The position numbers and the translations under genes were made by a program. From assembly GCF_030548465.1 (NCBI RefSeq), contig NZ_JAUOSF010000002.1:434001-498000 (forward strand): 64,000 nt of DNA, read 5' to 3'. This document shows positions 41,326 through 51,077 of this stretch, piece after piece. Within the stretch, counting starts at the first letter, position 1; each line of letters begins with the position of its first letter. The DNA comes from Tamlana sp. 2_MG-2023 (GTDB lineage Bacteria; Bacteroidota; Bacteroidia; Flavobacteriales; Flavobacteriaceae). The notes beneath the pieces are model-generated. The model saw only the letters and a list, made by a program, of their open reading frames with translations. It was not told where the DNA came from and searched no databases.

Positions 41326-43152
41326 TTAAGATTTCCCGTCCATTTTATCTTTAAGCGCTTGTAGAGCGTCATTAGCATCACCTAAAGTTGGTTTTGCTTC
41401 TGCAGCAGCACTAGCAGCTTTCTTAACAGCAGCTTTTACGTTTGCAACTTCTTCAGCTTTAAAAATAGCTGTATGAGACGCTACGACACGTTTAAACTCT
41501 TTGTTAAATTCAATAATTTTGAATTCAGCAGACTCCCCTTTCTTAACTTTGCTACCGTCTTCTTTCTCTAAGTGACGAGAAGGTACAAATGCAACGATAT
41601 CTTCGTTAAATTCGATTGTAGCTCCTTTGTCAACGATTTCAGAAATTTCAGCAGTATGCGTAGTTCCTAAAGCGAATTCAGTTTCATACTTATCCCAAGG
41701 ATTAGCAGTAGTTTGTTTGTGACCTAAAGATAATTTACGTCCTTCAACATCTAATTCTAATACCACAACATCTAATTTGTCACCAACAGCGCAGAATTCA
41801 GATGGGTGCTTGATTTTCTTAGTCCAAGATAAATCAGAGATATAAATTAATCCGTCGATTCCTTCTTCTAATTCAACAAAAACACCAAAGTTTGTAAAGT
41901 TACGAACCACACCAGTGTGCTTAGAACCTACAGGGTATTTTCCAGTGATATCTGTCCATGGATCAGCAGATAATTGCTTGATACCAAGTGACATTTTACG
42001 ATCTTCTCTATCTAAAGTTAAGATAACTGCTTCAACTTCATCTCCTACAGATACGAAATCTTGAGCAGAACGTAAGTGTGTAGACCATGACATTTCAGAA
42101 ACGTGAATTAATCCTTCAACACCATCAGCAACTTCGATAAATGCACCGTAATCAGCGATTACAACAACTTTACCTTTTACTTTGTCACCAACTTTAACCT
42201 CTTCAGCTAAAGCTTCCCAAGGGTGTTTAGATAATTGTTTAAGACCTAATTGGATTCTTGATTTGTTTTCATCAAAATCAAGGATTACAACGTTTAATTT
42301 TTGATCTAACTCAACAATCTCGTTAGGGTGGTTAATTCTAGACCAAGATAAATCAGTAATGTGGATTAAACCATCAACACCACCAAGATCGATAAATACA
42401 CCGTAAGAAGTAATGTTTTTAACAACACCTTCTAATACTTGACCTTTTTCTAATTGACCAATAATTTCTTTCTTTTGTTCTTCAATATCAGCCTCAATAA
42501 GTGCTTTATGAGAAACAACAACGTTTTTAAATTCGTGGTTGATTTTCACAACTTTGAATTCCATTGTTTTATTTACGTACTGATCGTAATCTCTAATTGG
42601 TTTAACATCAATTTGAGAACCTGGTAAGAATGCTTCAATTCCGAAAACATCTACAATCATACCACCTTTAGTTCTGCATTTTACAAAACCGTTAACGATT
42701 TCACCAGTATCATGTGCGTTATTTACGCGATCCCATGCTTTGATTACACGTGCTTTTCTGTGAGATAATACTAATTGACCAGTTGCGTCTTCACGAACAT
42801 CAATTAAAACCTCTACTTTGTCACCAACAGCTAATCCTGGGTTGTAACGAAATTCGTTTAACGAAATTACACCTTCAGATTTTGCGTTAATGTCAATAAT
42901 AGCATCACGATCTGTAATATGCACTACAGTTCCTTCTACAACTTCGTCATCTAAAGTGTCAACGAAATTTTCTGCTACTAATTTTTCAAATTCTTTTAAT
43001 TGTAAATCATCAACTTCATCAATACCTTCTTGGTAATTGTGCCAGTTAAAGTCTGCTAAGAATTTTTCAGGATTTGCTTTTGCTTCAGATACAACTGGAG
43101 CACTTTTTGCTTCAGTTGCCTCAACTTCAGCTTGTTTTGCGTTTTCCGCCAT
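41326..43152 (-). CDS. rpsA: 30S ribosomal protein S1
   Basis: 608 residues with six S1 RNA-binding domains: domain 1 starts near EGTVVHITDRDAIIDINAKSE, the third to fifth are canonical (GVVKNITSYGVFIDLGGVDG; GKVVVIADYGAFIEVADGVEG; GVVRNFTNFGVFVELEEGIDG) and the last, AEISEIVDKGATIEFNEDIV, is diverged. An N-terminal alanine/glutamate-rich extension of about 30 residues and a C-terminal AAVKKAASAAAEAKP tail are lineage features. S1 helps the 30S subunit bind structured mRNAs, important in Bacteroidota where Shine-Dalgarno sequences are rare. The gene is monocistronic with its own leader and terminator. Confidence 0.96.
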   Translation of the reverse strand: MAENAKQAEVEATEAKSAPVVSEAKANPEKFLADFNWHNYQEGIDEVDDLQLKEFEKLVAENFVDTLDDEVVEGTVVHITDRDAIIDINAKSEGVISLNEFRYNPGLAVGDKVEVLIDVREDATGQLVLSHRKARVIKAWDRVNNAHDTGEIVNGFVKCRTKGGMIVDVFGIEAFLPGSQIDVKPIRDYDQYVNKTMEFKVVKINHEFKNVVVSHKALIEADIEEQKKEIIGQLEKGQVLEGVVKNITSYGVFIDLGGVDGLIHITDLSWSRINHPNEIVELDQKLNVVILDFDENKSRIQLGLKQLSKHPWEALAEEVKVGDKVKGKVVVIADYGAFIEVADGVEGLIHVSEMSWSTHLRSAQDFVSVGDEVEAVILTLDREDRKMSLGIKQLSADPWTDITGKYPVGSKHTGVVRNFTNFGVFVELEEGIDGLIYISDLSWTKKIKHPSEFCAVGDKLDVVVLELDVEGRKLSLGHKQTTANPWDKYETEFALGTTHTAEISEIVDKGATIEFNEDIVAFVPSRHLEKEDGSKVKKGESAEFKIIEFNKEFKRVVASHTAIFKAEEVANVKAAVKKAASAAAEAKPTLGDANDALQALKDKMDGKS

Positions 43153-43165
43153 TTTAATAAGTGAT

Positions 43166-43317
43166 AATGTAATGTTGTGTTTTACAACTTATTACATTAT
43201 ATTTTGTATTCTGTATGCTTTGGAAGATTTAAGCGATTAACACACAGAAGTGTTATATAATTTTTAGTTTCATTCCTTTTATCTTTCCAACGACTCGCTA
43301 AAAGGAGTGCAAAAATA
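43166..43317 (-). promoter_or_regulatory. Structured rpsA 5′ leader with candidate −7 box
   Basis: A minus-strand TATTTTTG (43310–43317) matches TAnnTTTG and implies a leader of about 150 nt. The leader contains two possible hairpins: CCTTTTA / TAAAAGG near its 5′ end, and a stem AATGTAA…GTTGT / ACAAC…TTACATT at 43166–43198, ending only 13 bases before the start codon. The second could occlude initiation. Autoregulation by S1 is known in other bacteria; here it is inferred. The rest of the gap, 43318–43635, shows nothing recognisable. Confidence 0.45.
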
Positions 43318-43635
43318 CATAATATTGAGATAATTACCTAGAAATGATAAAATAATTTTAACTAACTGAAATTGAGTTGATTCATAATCTGTTTGAAAGA
43401 AAACAGTTACCGTCAAAATATAGCGTAATTCCAGTTAATTAGAACTAAAAGGAAAGTAGTTTAATCTTCTTTGAAAAATTAGAATAACATAAGTTATCAA
43501 TCTTGATGATCCACTTTTCTAATTCTTTAAGAACCTGCTCAATACAATTTCAGTAAAATTGTTATTCTTTTTATCTGAATATTTTCTTATCTTGTTAAGG
43601 TTGAAAAATAACAATAACCCTTATATTAATTAATT

Positions 43636-44016
43636 ATGACATCAAAAGAAAAATATCAACCCGTACTAGATTTAGGCGAAAAATTAGAAATTAAAAATGG
43701 AGAAGTTGCAGAAGCTGACGGCGTTTTAAAAGTAAAAGGTCAAGCCAAAACCCAATATGAGAAAAATATTTTATGGGATAAAATTAAAGAAATTGGTGGT
43801 GAAAATCCAGCAGACATTAAAGCTAATATTACCGTTGCTGATACGACTGTTTACCACAGACATACCGTTAAAAGTGGTGAAACTTTAGGTAAAATTGCTA
43901 AACAATATTATGATAACGCTTCAAAGTATCAAGATATCTTTAAAGCTAACTCTGATATTCTTAAAAACCCTGATTTAATTCACCCAGGGCAAGAGCTTAT
44001 CATTCCAAATATATAG
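43636..44016 (+). CDS. LysM-domain protein (YgaU/Kbp-like)
   Basis: 126 residues. Residues about 75–125 are a LysM domain (YHRHTVKSGETLGKIAKQYY…PDLIHPGQELIIPN). The N-terminal 70 residues resemble a BON-like domain (LEIKNGEVAEADGVLKVKGQAKTQ, with the ADGVLxVxGxA pattern). This architecture equals E. coli YgaU/Kbp, which binds potassium. No signal peptide is visible, so it is probably cytoplasmic like Kbp despite the LysM name. Monocistronic with its own terminator. Confidence 0.87.
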   Translation: MTSKEKYQPVLDLGEKLEIKNGEVAEADGVLKVKGQAKTQYEKNILWDKIKEIGGENPADIKANITVADTTVYHRHTVKSGETLGKIAKQYYDNASKYQDIFKANSDILKNPDLIHPGQELIIPNI

Positions 44017-44040
44017 GTTAATCCCTCCTATTAAATTATA

Positions 44041-44073
44041 AAAGACGAATCTTAATTGGTTCGTCTTTTTTTT
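44041..44073 (+). terminator. Terminator of the LysM gene
   Basis: Hairpin AAAGACGAA / TTCGTCTTT followed by a run of T, 25 bases after the stop codon. Confidence 0.88.
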
Positions 44074-44430
44074 GTTATCTCGTAGAGGTTAAAATTTAGT
44101 CTCAGGAGTTCAGTATTTCAATTCGACAAACTAACTTTTAATTAAAAGTGAATAGTGAAAAATTAAAAGTGAAAAATTTGACGGGAGACCGAAGACAGGA
44201 GACGGAAGACGGAAGTTGTCGTTCCTGACGAAAGGTGGAATCGTTTAAATTGAAAACGGTTTAAGTATATTAAATATTAAAAGTTCACTTACTATTACAC
44301 GATTCAACAAATAAACGTATAAATCGTTATGCAATTAAAAGTGAATAGTTGAAAATTGTCACTTTATATATGGAAATTCAATTTTTTCTCTGTGCGACTC
44401 TGTGTTTCTCTGCGAACCTCAGTGTAATAA
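44074..44430. repeat. Intergenic gap with low-complexity and dispersed repeat words
   Basis: No gene in this 357-base gap. It holds a purine-rich tandem-like run (GGAGACCGAAGACAGGAGAC and continuing, about 44181–44214) and the words AAAAGTGAATAGTGAAAAAT and AAAAGTGAAAAAT. A related word recurs on the opposite strand near 49331 (TTTTTCACTTTTCATTATTC). The CTCTGTG…CTCTGTGTTTCTCTGCG segment near 44391–44415 is related in inverse sense to 49020–49060. Confidence 0.5.
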
Positions 44431-45114
44431 CTACAACTTATCACCTACCAATCCCAAAATTTTCTCAAACTGTTCCTCACGAGATAAATCTGAATTATCA
44501 AACTCGATAGCATCATCGGCCATAACTAGAGGAGAATCATCACGTGTGGTATCTAGGTGATCGCGGTCTTGAACGTTTTTTAGGACGGCTTCATAATCAA
44601 CAGCATCTCCTTTTTCAACCAGTTCATCATAACGTCTTTGCGCTCTTTTTTCCGCGGAAGCGGTCATAAATAATTTCAGTTCGGCGTTAGGAAAAACAAC
44701 GGTTCCAATATCACGACCATCCATAACAACACCTTTGTTTTCGCCAAGTTTCTGCTGTTGCTCCACCAGTTTTTTACGAACCTGTGAAACTGAAGCCACT
44801 GTACTCACAAAGTTTGAAACTTCAAGTGTTCTAATTTCTTTTTCAATATTAACACCGTTTAAATACACTTCAGCAAAACCCAAAGCCTCGTTAAATTTAA
44901 ATGCGATATCGATATTTGATAATTGAGAAATCAATTCTTCTACTTTAAAATCCCTCTCATTTATTAAACCTTTTTGCATGGCATAATAGGCTACAGCACG
45001 ATACATCGCACCAGTATCTACATACACGTAACCCAAATGTTTTGCTAATTGTTTAGCGACCGTACTTTTTCCTGTTGACGAAAACCCATCGATGGCAATG
45101 GTGATTTTTTTCAT
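44431..45114 (-). CDS. cmk: Cytidylate kinase
   Basis: 227 residues, standard length. The P-loop variant GFSSTGKST is at 10–18, followed by YVDTGAMYRAVAYYA, the nucleotide-binding region VVMDGRDIGTVVFPNAELKLFMTASAEKRAQRRY and a C-terminal LxREEQF segment. It phosphorylates CMP and dCMP with ATP. It is downstream of porQ and lon on the same strand, an order I recall as usual in Flavobacteriaceae. Confidence 0.95.
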   Translation of the reverse strand: MKKITIAIDGFSSTGKSTVAKQLAKHLGYVYVDTGAMYRAVAYYAMQKGLINERDFKVEELISQLSNIDIAFKFNEALGFAEVYLNGVNIEKEIRTLEVSNFVSTVASVSQVRKKLVEQQQKLGENKGVVMDGRDIGTVVFPNAELKLFMTASAEKRAQRRYDELVEKGDAVDYEAVLKNVQDRDHLDTTRDDSPLVMADDAIEFDNSDLSREEQFEKILGLVGDKL

Positions 45115-45246
45115 TGTAATTAATTAGGCTGCAAAATTAGGTAAAGAGGCAGAAGCAGGAAAGTTTTTTTTAATTTATTGAAAATCTAAAAACCGTTATT
45201 AAAAAATAGATTCCTCACAGCATCGGAATTTTAAAAACTTCAATCA

Positions 45247-46263
45247 TTACAAAGCAATCTGTAATCCGAAGAAGTTGGCATTGGCAGCACTAGTATATTT
45301 GGCATACGTATAGCTAAAGCGCATTTTATTCATTTTAATAGAAAGTCCTGCTGAAATTCCAGAAAAGTTACGCTGATCTACAATTCTTAAATCCTCTCCC
45401 CTTCTGAAATTATAACCTAAACGTACATTAAAGCCTTTATCCGGAAAGAATTCGGCTCCAACAATAGTGTGTCTAATCACTTGCCCTAAAAAACCAATGC
45501 TTTCTTCAGTTTGGTTACCTTCTAAATCACTACTAGTTCGTGCTGGATTTGGTCTTGCTATAGGCCATTCTTGTAAGTTTTCTAAAGTAACATGCCAACG
45601 TATTGGCACATTATCTAGTTTTTGAGATACCCCTAAGGCCACTTCAAACGGTAATTTCTCATGAATATCGGCATAGGTTGTAATTTGAGTACCTATATTC
45701 CTAACAACTAAAGCTGCATTCAAGTCTAAACGCTCGTTAATATAGATTAAACCTAAATCTACCGCCACCCCAAATGAATTATACTGTTCTAATTTAGATG
45801 AAATAAACTTAGCATTAGTTCCGAAGTAAAAGTCTGAATATCCTAATTGTAATGCATAACCCAAGGAAAGAGAGGCTTCACTACCTGAAAATTCTCCTGT
45901 AGCATTACCATCTTCGTCGTAACCATCAAAAGAACCATAATTAATATAGTTCACACCAGCATGAAATGTTTGCACATGTCTATCGTAAGTATACGCGTAA
46001 GCTGCCGTTCCGTAACTAATTCCTCCTAAATAACTGGTGTAATTCACAGCCAACTGATTATCCATTTCCACGTTAATGGTTGCCGGATTAAATAAAGCTT
46101 GTGTAACATCGTAATCTACATTAGTAAGCACTTTACCTCCTAAGGCTGCTTGTCGTGGGGAAGAAACTAAGTTCAAAAATTGGTATGTGCTCTCTCCTCC
46201 AACTTGAGCAGTTGCGAAAGCACCAATTAATAAACAAAAAAAGAGGTTAATTTTTTTCAGCAT
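45247..46263 (-). CDS. porQ: Type IX secretion system protein PorQ
   Basis: 338 residues. A signal peptide (INLFFCLLIGAFATAQ) precedes GGESTYQFLNLVSSPRQAALGGK, the characteristic PorQ opening, followed by NPATINVEMDNQLAVNYTSYLGG and repeated beta-hairpins of an outer-membrane barrel. It ends FFGLQIAL. In Porphyromonas PorQ belongs to the outer-membrane attachment complex of T9SS together with PorU, PorV and PorZ. The rest of that complex is not in the window. It lies between lon and cmk on the same strand. Confidence 0.9.
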   Translation of the reverse strand: MLKKINLFFCLLIGAFATAQVGGESTYQFLNLVSSPRQAALGGKVLTNVDYDVTQALFNPATINVEMDNQLAVNYTSYLGGISYGTAAYAYTYDRHVQTFHAGVNYINYGSFDGYDEDGNATGEFSGSEASLSLGYALQLGYSDFYFGTNAKFISSKLEQYNSFGVAVDLGLIYINERLDLNAALVVRNIGTQITTYADIHEKLPFEVALGVSQKLDNVPIRWHVTLENLQEWPIARPNPARTSSDLEGNQTEESIGFLGQVIRHTIVGAEFFPDKGFNVRLGYNFRRGEDLRIVDQRNFSGISAGLSIKMNKMRFSYTYAKYTSAANANFFGLQIAL

Positions 46264-46327
46264 ATTTACGACACAAAGTAAGTAAATCTATCTTAAAACG
46301 ACAGCATGTATTTTTTATTTTAAATCA

Positions 46328-46358
46328 TAAAAAAACCTCGACGTAGACCGAGGTTTAA
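46328..46358 (-). terminator. Terminator of lon
   Basis: Minus strand AAACCTCG / CGAGGTTT with an 8-base loop, followed by T7. It lies 22 bases after the lon stop, separating lon from porQ. Confidence 0.88.
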
Positions 46359-46379
46359 ATTTGTTATGAAATTAAATAC

Positions 46380-48830
46380 TTATAATTTCTTTGCGTTTTT
46401 TACTTTTTGATTGGTAACTGCTATATCGATAACGTCACTCATATCTGATACATAATGAAAAGTTAAACCTTTTAAGTATTCTTGTTTGATTTCTTCAATA
46501 TCACGTCTGTTTTCCTCGCAAAGTAGAATTTCCTTGATTCTCGCACGTTTTGCTGCTAAAATCTTTTCTTTTATACCGCCTACAGGAAGCACTTTTCCAC
46601 GAAGTGTAATTTCTCCAGTCATGGCTAAATTATTCTTCACTTTCTTTTGTGTGAATAATGACACTAAGGATGTTAACATCGTAACACCTGCACTTGGCCC
46701 ATCTTTTGGCGTCGCACCTTCTGGAACGTGTATGTGTACATTATATTTATCGAAAATAGAAGCATCAATACCAAAACTGTCGGCGTTAGATTTAATGTAT
46801 TCCATCGCAATGGTAGCCGATTCTTTCATTACTTTACCTAAGTTACCAGTAATGGTCATCGAACCTTTACCTTTAGATAGAATAGACTCAATGAATAAAA
46901 TATCACCACCAACACGTGTCCAAGCTAACCCTGTAACTACACCAGCCACATTATTATTTTCATACTTATCGCGCTCCATTTTTGGTCCGCCAAGTACTTC
47001 AATAATATCTTCATTTGTAACTTTAATATTGTACTCCTCTTCCATGGCTATGTTTTTAGCTGCAAAACGCACCATTTTAGCCACTTGTTTTTCTAAACCA
47101 CGAACACCAGATTCTCTAGTGTAACCTTCAACAATTTTTTCTAATTGAGGTTTACCAATTTTTAAATGCTTATCTGTTAAACCGTGTTCTTTTAATTGCT
47201 TCGGAAGTAAATGACGTTTAGCGATTTCAACCTTTTCTTCAATGGTGTATCCAGTAACATTAATGATCTCCATACGGTCTAATAAGGCTGGCTGAATGGT
47301 AGACAAGCTATTTGATGTTGCAATAAACATCACTTTAGATAAATCGTAACCCATTTCCAAGAAATTGTCGTAAAATTCACTGTTTTGCTCAGGATCTAAA
47401 ACTTCTAGCATCGCTGAAGAAGGATCACCTTGATGAGAATTTGACAATTTATCTATTTCATCTAAAACAAATACTGGATTTGATGTCCCTGCTTTCTTTA
47501 AACTCTGAATAATACGTCCTGGCATGGCGCCAATGTATGTTTTTCTATGTCCGCGAATCTCAGCTTCATCACGTAAACCACCTAATGAAATTCTAACATA
47601 TTCACGCCCTAAAGCTTCAGCAATAGATTTGCCTAAAGATGTTTTACCAACACCTGGAGGTCCATAAAGACATAAAATCGGTGATTTCATATCGTTACGT
47701 AACTTTAAAACCGCTAAATATTCAATAATTCTACGTTTTACATCTTCTAAACCAAAATGGTCACGATTTAAAACTTTCATAGCACGTTTTAAATCGAATT
47801 TATCTTTAGAAAATTCATTCCAAGGTAAATCTAAAAACAGTTCTAGGTAGTTACGCTGAATAGAGTATTCGGCAACTTGCGGATTCATACGTTGCATTTT
47901 AGCAATTTCCTTTTCAAAATGCTTTGCCACTTTTTCGTCCCATTGCTTGTTTTTAGCCTTAGCCTTCATCTCTTCAATTTCCTCATCATGACTTACGCCA
48001 CCCAATTCTTCTTGAATGGTTTTCATCTGCTGATGCAAGAAATATTCACGCTGCTGCTGACTCATGTCCATTTGAACCTTAGACTGAATATCATTCTTAA
48101 GTTCTAATTTCTGAAACTCAACATTCATGTATTTCAGCGTCGCTAAAGCACGCGCTTTAAGATCGTTAATCTCTAAAAGCTCTTGTTTTTCTGCAACTGA
48201 AAGGTTCATGTTTGAAGACACAAAATTCACCAAAAACGAATTGCTTTCAATGTTTTTTATGGCAAAAGAAGCCTCACTAGGAATATTAGGATTCTCCTTG
48301 ATGATTTCTAAAGCTAAATCTTTAATAGAATCTATAATCGCTGAAAACTCCTTGTTTTTTAAAGCAGGCTTCGCTTCAGCAAGATCTCTAATGGTAGCCG
48401 TCATGTATGGTTCTTCCGTAAGAACTTCTGCAACTTTAAAGCGCTTTTTACCTTGAATAATAACGGTAACGTTACCGTCAGGCATTTTTAAAACACGTAA
48501 AATTTTGGCGACTGTACCTGTTTCATGGATTTCTTTAGCTGAAGGATCTTCAACCGATTCATCCTTTTGAGCCACTACACCAATCACTTTTCCGCCTTTG
48601 TTGGCATCGTTAATTAGCTTTATAGATTTATCTCTTCCAGCGGTAATAGGAATCACGACACCTGGAAACAAAACTGTATTTCTTAAAGAAAGTATAGGTA
48701 AAGTTTCTGGCAACTCTTCGTTGTTGATCGCTTCTTCATCTTCAGGTGTCATTAATGGTATCAATTCTGAGTTTTCATCAAATTCCTGTAATGACAAACT
48801 GTCAAGGGTCATAAAATTAGATTTCTTCAT
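46380..48830 (-). CDS. lon: Lon protease (endopeptidase La)
   Basis: 816 residues, full-length LonA. The LON substrate-binding domain begins [20 protein letters not shown] coiled-coil region follows, then the AAA+ module with Walker [14 protein letters not shown] and Walker [11 protein letters not shown]. The protease domain has the catalytic serine in [11 protein letters not shown] (about residue 710) and the lysine in [13 protein letters not shown] (about 753). It degrades misfolded and regulatory proteins in the cytoplasm using ATP. It has its own terminator. Confidence 0.97.
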   Translation of the reverse strand: MKKSNFMTLDSLSLQEFDENSELIPLMTPEDEEAINNEELPETLPILSLRNTVLFPGVVIPITAGRDKSIKLINDANKGGKVIGVVAQKDESVEDPSAKEIHETGTVAKILRVLKMPDGNVTVIIQGKKRFKVAEVLTEEPYMTATIRDLAEAKPALKNKEFSAIIDSIKDLALEIIKENPNIPSEASFAIKNIESNSFLVNFVSSNMNLSVAEKQELLEINDLKARALATLKYMNVEFQKLELKNDIQSKVQMDMSQQQREYFLHQQMKTIQEELGGVSHDEEIEEMKAKAKNKQWDEKVAKHFEKEIAKMQRMNPQVAEYSIQRNYLELFLDLPWNEFSKDKFDLKRAMKVLNRDHFGLEDVKRRIIEYLAVLKLRNDMKSPILCLYGPPGVGKTSLGKSIAEALGREYVRISLGGLRDEAEIRGHRKTYIGAMPGRIIQSLKKAGTSNPVFVLDEIDKLSNSHQGDPSSAMLEVLDPEQNSEFYDNFLEMGYDLSKVMFIATSNSLSTIQPALLDRMEIINVTGYTIEEKVEIAKRHLLPKQLKEHGLTDKHLKIGKPQLEKIVEGYTRESGVRGLEKQVAKMVRFAAKNIAMEEEYNIKVTNEDIIEVLGGPKMERDKYENNNVAGVVTGLAWTRVGGDILFIESILSKGKGSMTITGNLGKVMKESATIAMEYIKSNADSFGIDASIFDKYNVHIHVPEGATPKDGPSAGVTMLTSLVSLFTQKKVKNNLAMTGEITLRGKVLPVGGIKEKILAAKRARIKEILLCEENRRDIEEIKQEYLKGLTFHYVSDMSDVIDIAVTNQKVKNAKKL

Positions 48831-48993
48831 ATATATAATTAGGTCAATCTGTCATTAAAACAGAATTGATCATTTTTTTAATTTTAAACTTAAAAGCTTA
48901 TTTACTTGGAAATCAACAGTATTAATAGAGATATCGATATCCAATATTACTATAAATTCAATACTTATGCCATACTTTTAAAATAGCTTTATA

Positions 48994-49295
48994 GTTTTTG
49001 GTTGCTTACTCTTGCGGGGTGATTACACAGAGCTACACTGAGATTTCACAGAGACTCACAGAGGTTTTTAGACACGAATTACACTAATTATCACGAATAT
49101 TATGCGTTTTACATCTTTGCGAGAAATCAATTTAGTTGGTTGTTTATAGTTATTAGTTGATGGTTGCTTACTCTTGCGGGGTGATTACACAGAGAGACGC
49201 TGAGATTACGCAGAGACTCACAGCGTTTTTTGGACACGGATTTCACTGATTTGCACAGATTAAAAATTAGGTTTCGACTGCGCTCAACCCGACAG
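48994..49295. repeat. Repeat-rich intergenic region between lon and the rhomboid gene
   Basis: The 33-base word starting GGTTGCTTACTCTTGCGGGG occurs exactly at 49000–49032 and 49162–49194, each followed by CACAGAG-type runs (ACACTGAGATTTCACAGAGA; GACGCTGAGATTACGCAGAG). 49272–49295 (TTTCGACTGCGCTCAACCCG…) resembles the inverted-repeat arm at 721–744. No gene is present in the 535-base gap 48831–49365. Confidence 0.75.
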
Positions 49296-49365
49296 ACTAA
49301 ATTCCCTAAATAGCGTTGACCATTTTTAATTTTTCACTTTTCATTATTCACTATTAATTATTTAG

Positions 49366-50016
49366 CTAAATCTTCCCCATTTTCTTTAATACAAACAATA
49401 AAACAATAGGAAGCGCCAGTAAACCAATCATTAAAATATTAGTTTGAAATAACCATGGGGCTAAAAACAAAGTGATTAAATAACCGCCAACAGCACCACC
49501 AAAATGGGCATCATGACCAATATTACCAATTTTATTTTTCATCCCGTAAATAGAATACAATAAATACCCTATTCCGAAAAGGTAAGCAGGTATCGCTATT
49601 GGAATAAAGAAAAACATTAATTTCATTCCTGGCTGAAGTAATATGGCCGAATAAATAATTCCTGAAACTGCTCCACTTGCGCCAACAGCACTGTATTGGT
49701 ATTCATTTTTATGAAAATAATAGGACAATAAATTACCTAAAAGTAAACTTCCCACATATATAATAATAAACTGCAGCGGGTTTAGCAGGTTTATAACGAC
49801 ATCTGCAAAAAAGTAAAGCGATAACATGTTGAAAAGTAAATGCTGCGTATCGGCATGTAGAAATCCTGAACTAAACATTCTAATCTTTTCACCACGCTGA
49901 ATAGCACCGATATTAAATTTATATTTTTCAAAAAAACTAAAGTCCCCAAAACCTTTATAAGATATAATGACATTGGCTGCTATAATGATAATGGTTACTG
50001 GATTTAAATTGTCCAT
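49366..50016 (-). CDS. Rhomboid family intramembrane serine protease
   Basis: 216 residues with about six hydrophobic segments. The catalytic serine is in GASG (S114, context SAVGASGAVSG) and the catalytic histidine is H171 (GHDAHFGGAVGGYL). HLLFNMLSLYFF at 59–70 is the conserved oxyanion-side HxxxN helix. Rhomboids cut transmembrane proteins within the membrane; the substrate is unknown. It is divergent to the LpxL-like gene. Confidence 0.92.
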   Translation of the reverse strand: MDNLNPVTIIIIAANVIISYKGFGDFSFFEKYKFNIGAIQRGEKIRMFSSGFLHADTQHLLFNMLSLYFFADVVINLLNPLQFIIIYVGSLLLGNLLSYYFHKNEYQYSAVGASGAVSGIIYSAILLQPGMKLMFFFIPIAIPAYLFGIGYLLYSIYGMKNKIGNIGHDAHFGGAVGGYLITLFLAPWLFQTNILMIGLLALPIVLLFVLKKMGKI

Positions 50017-50047
50017 AAAGGATTTAAAGATTAAAGTGTATTTAACA

Positions 50048-50055
50048 TATATTTG
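50048..50055 (+). promoter_or_regulatory. Candidate −7 box (TATATTTG)
   Basis: Exact TAnnTTTG match 24 bases before the LpxL-like start. No TTG at −33 is seen. Confidence 0.35.
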
Positions 50056-50079
50056 CGGTTACAAATCTAAAATTAATTA

Positions 50080-50961
50080 ATGCATTTTCTAGCTTATATT
50101 ATTGTTTATCCGATTTTGTGGTTAATTTCCATTCTACCTTTTAGATTATTATACTTAATTTCCGATGGTGTTTACATATTACTCTATCATATTATTGGTT
50201 ATCGAAAAAAGGTAGTGACCGAAAACTTAAAACTTGTTTTCCCAGACAAACCTGAGGATGAAATTTTAGCCATTAGGAAAAAATTCTACAAGCATTTGTG
50301 CGATATGTTTCTTGAAATGGCAAAAACCATGTCTATTTCTAAAGCGTCCTTAGAAAAACGATTTGTTTTAAAGAATCCAGAAGCTATAAATAGATTTGAA
50401 GAAGTGAATAAAAGTGTCTTATTAATGTATGGACACTATGCGAGTTGGGAATGGTCTTCACAGCTTCAAAACTTGACTGATTTTCCTGGTTTTGCTGTTT
50501 ATAAAAAGTTAGCCAATAAATATTTTGATAAAATGGTTCGTGATATCCGTTCAAAATTCAATACCTCTTTAATTAGCACTAGAGAAACTGTTGGTGCTAT
50601 TACTCAGAGTGAAAGAAATGGGGTGAAAAGTGTTATTGCATTTTTAAGCGACCAATCTCCACGACTATCTAAAGAAGTGTATTGGAATGAGTTTATGGGG
50701 ATTGAAGTTCCTTGTTTTACTGGCGCCGAACGTTTAGCCAAGAAATTAGATTTAGCCATAGCCTATTTGAAAATTACCAAAGTGAAACGTGGGCATTATG
50801 AAGCTGAAATTATGATGCTTTCAGAAAATCCAAAAGAATCTCCTGATTACGAATTAACCGATATGTTTCTTCGAGAAGTTGAAAAACAAATTTATGAAGC
50901 TCCAGAATTTTATTTTTGGACTCACAAACGCTGGAAGCATCGGAATAAAAAAGCGGAATAA
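50080..50961 (+). CDS. LpxL/HtrB-like lipid A acyltransferase
   Basis: 293 residues. An N-terminal hydrophobic anchor (IIVYPILWLISILPFRLLYLI) precedes the acyltransferase motif HYASWE (H119, E124; HX4E) in LLMYGHYASWEWSS, and a later FLSDQSPR matches the family's second block. The family adds secondary acyl chains to Kdo-lipid A at the inner membrane. The window also carries kdsB and kdnB for the Kdo part, but far away. It appears monocistronic with a strong terminator. Confidence 0.9.
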   Translation: MHFLAYIIVYPILWLISILPFRLLYLISDGVYILLYHIIGYRKKVVTENLKLVFPDKPEDEILAIRKKFYKHLCDMFLEMAKTMSISKASLEKRFVLKNPEAINRFEEVNKSVLLMYGHYASWEWSSQLQNLTDFPGFAVYKKLANKYFDKMVRDIRSKFNTSLISTRETVGAITQSERNGVKSVIAFLSDQSPRLSKEVYWNEFMGIEVPCFTGAERLAKKLDLAIAYLKITKVKRGHYEAEIMMLSENPKESPDYELTDMFLREVEKQIYEAPEFYFWTHKRWKHRNKKAE

Positions 50962-50969
50962 GGAAAACT

Positions 50970-51006
50970 AAAAAGGGATGAAATTATTAAATTTCATCCC
51001 TTTTTT
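50970..51006. terminator. Terminator after the LpxL-like gene
   Basis: Hairpin AAAGGGATGAAAT / ATTTCATCCCTTT with a short loop and T run. A second palindrome, GCTTCTTAAAGAAGC at 51050–51064, lies just downstream of glmM and may serve the opposite strand. Confidence 0.9.
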
Positions 51007-51077
51007 ATGCTATTTAAAACAACAAATATACTTGTCTCCAATCGAAGCCGCTTCTTAAAGAAGCTTTACGCTCCTAG

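Noticed and set aside
44181-44214. Purine-rich run as a possible minisatellite or regulatory element
   Set aside because: It is a short imperfect run in repeat-rich intergenic DNA; nothing indicates function beyond low complexity.
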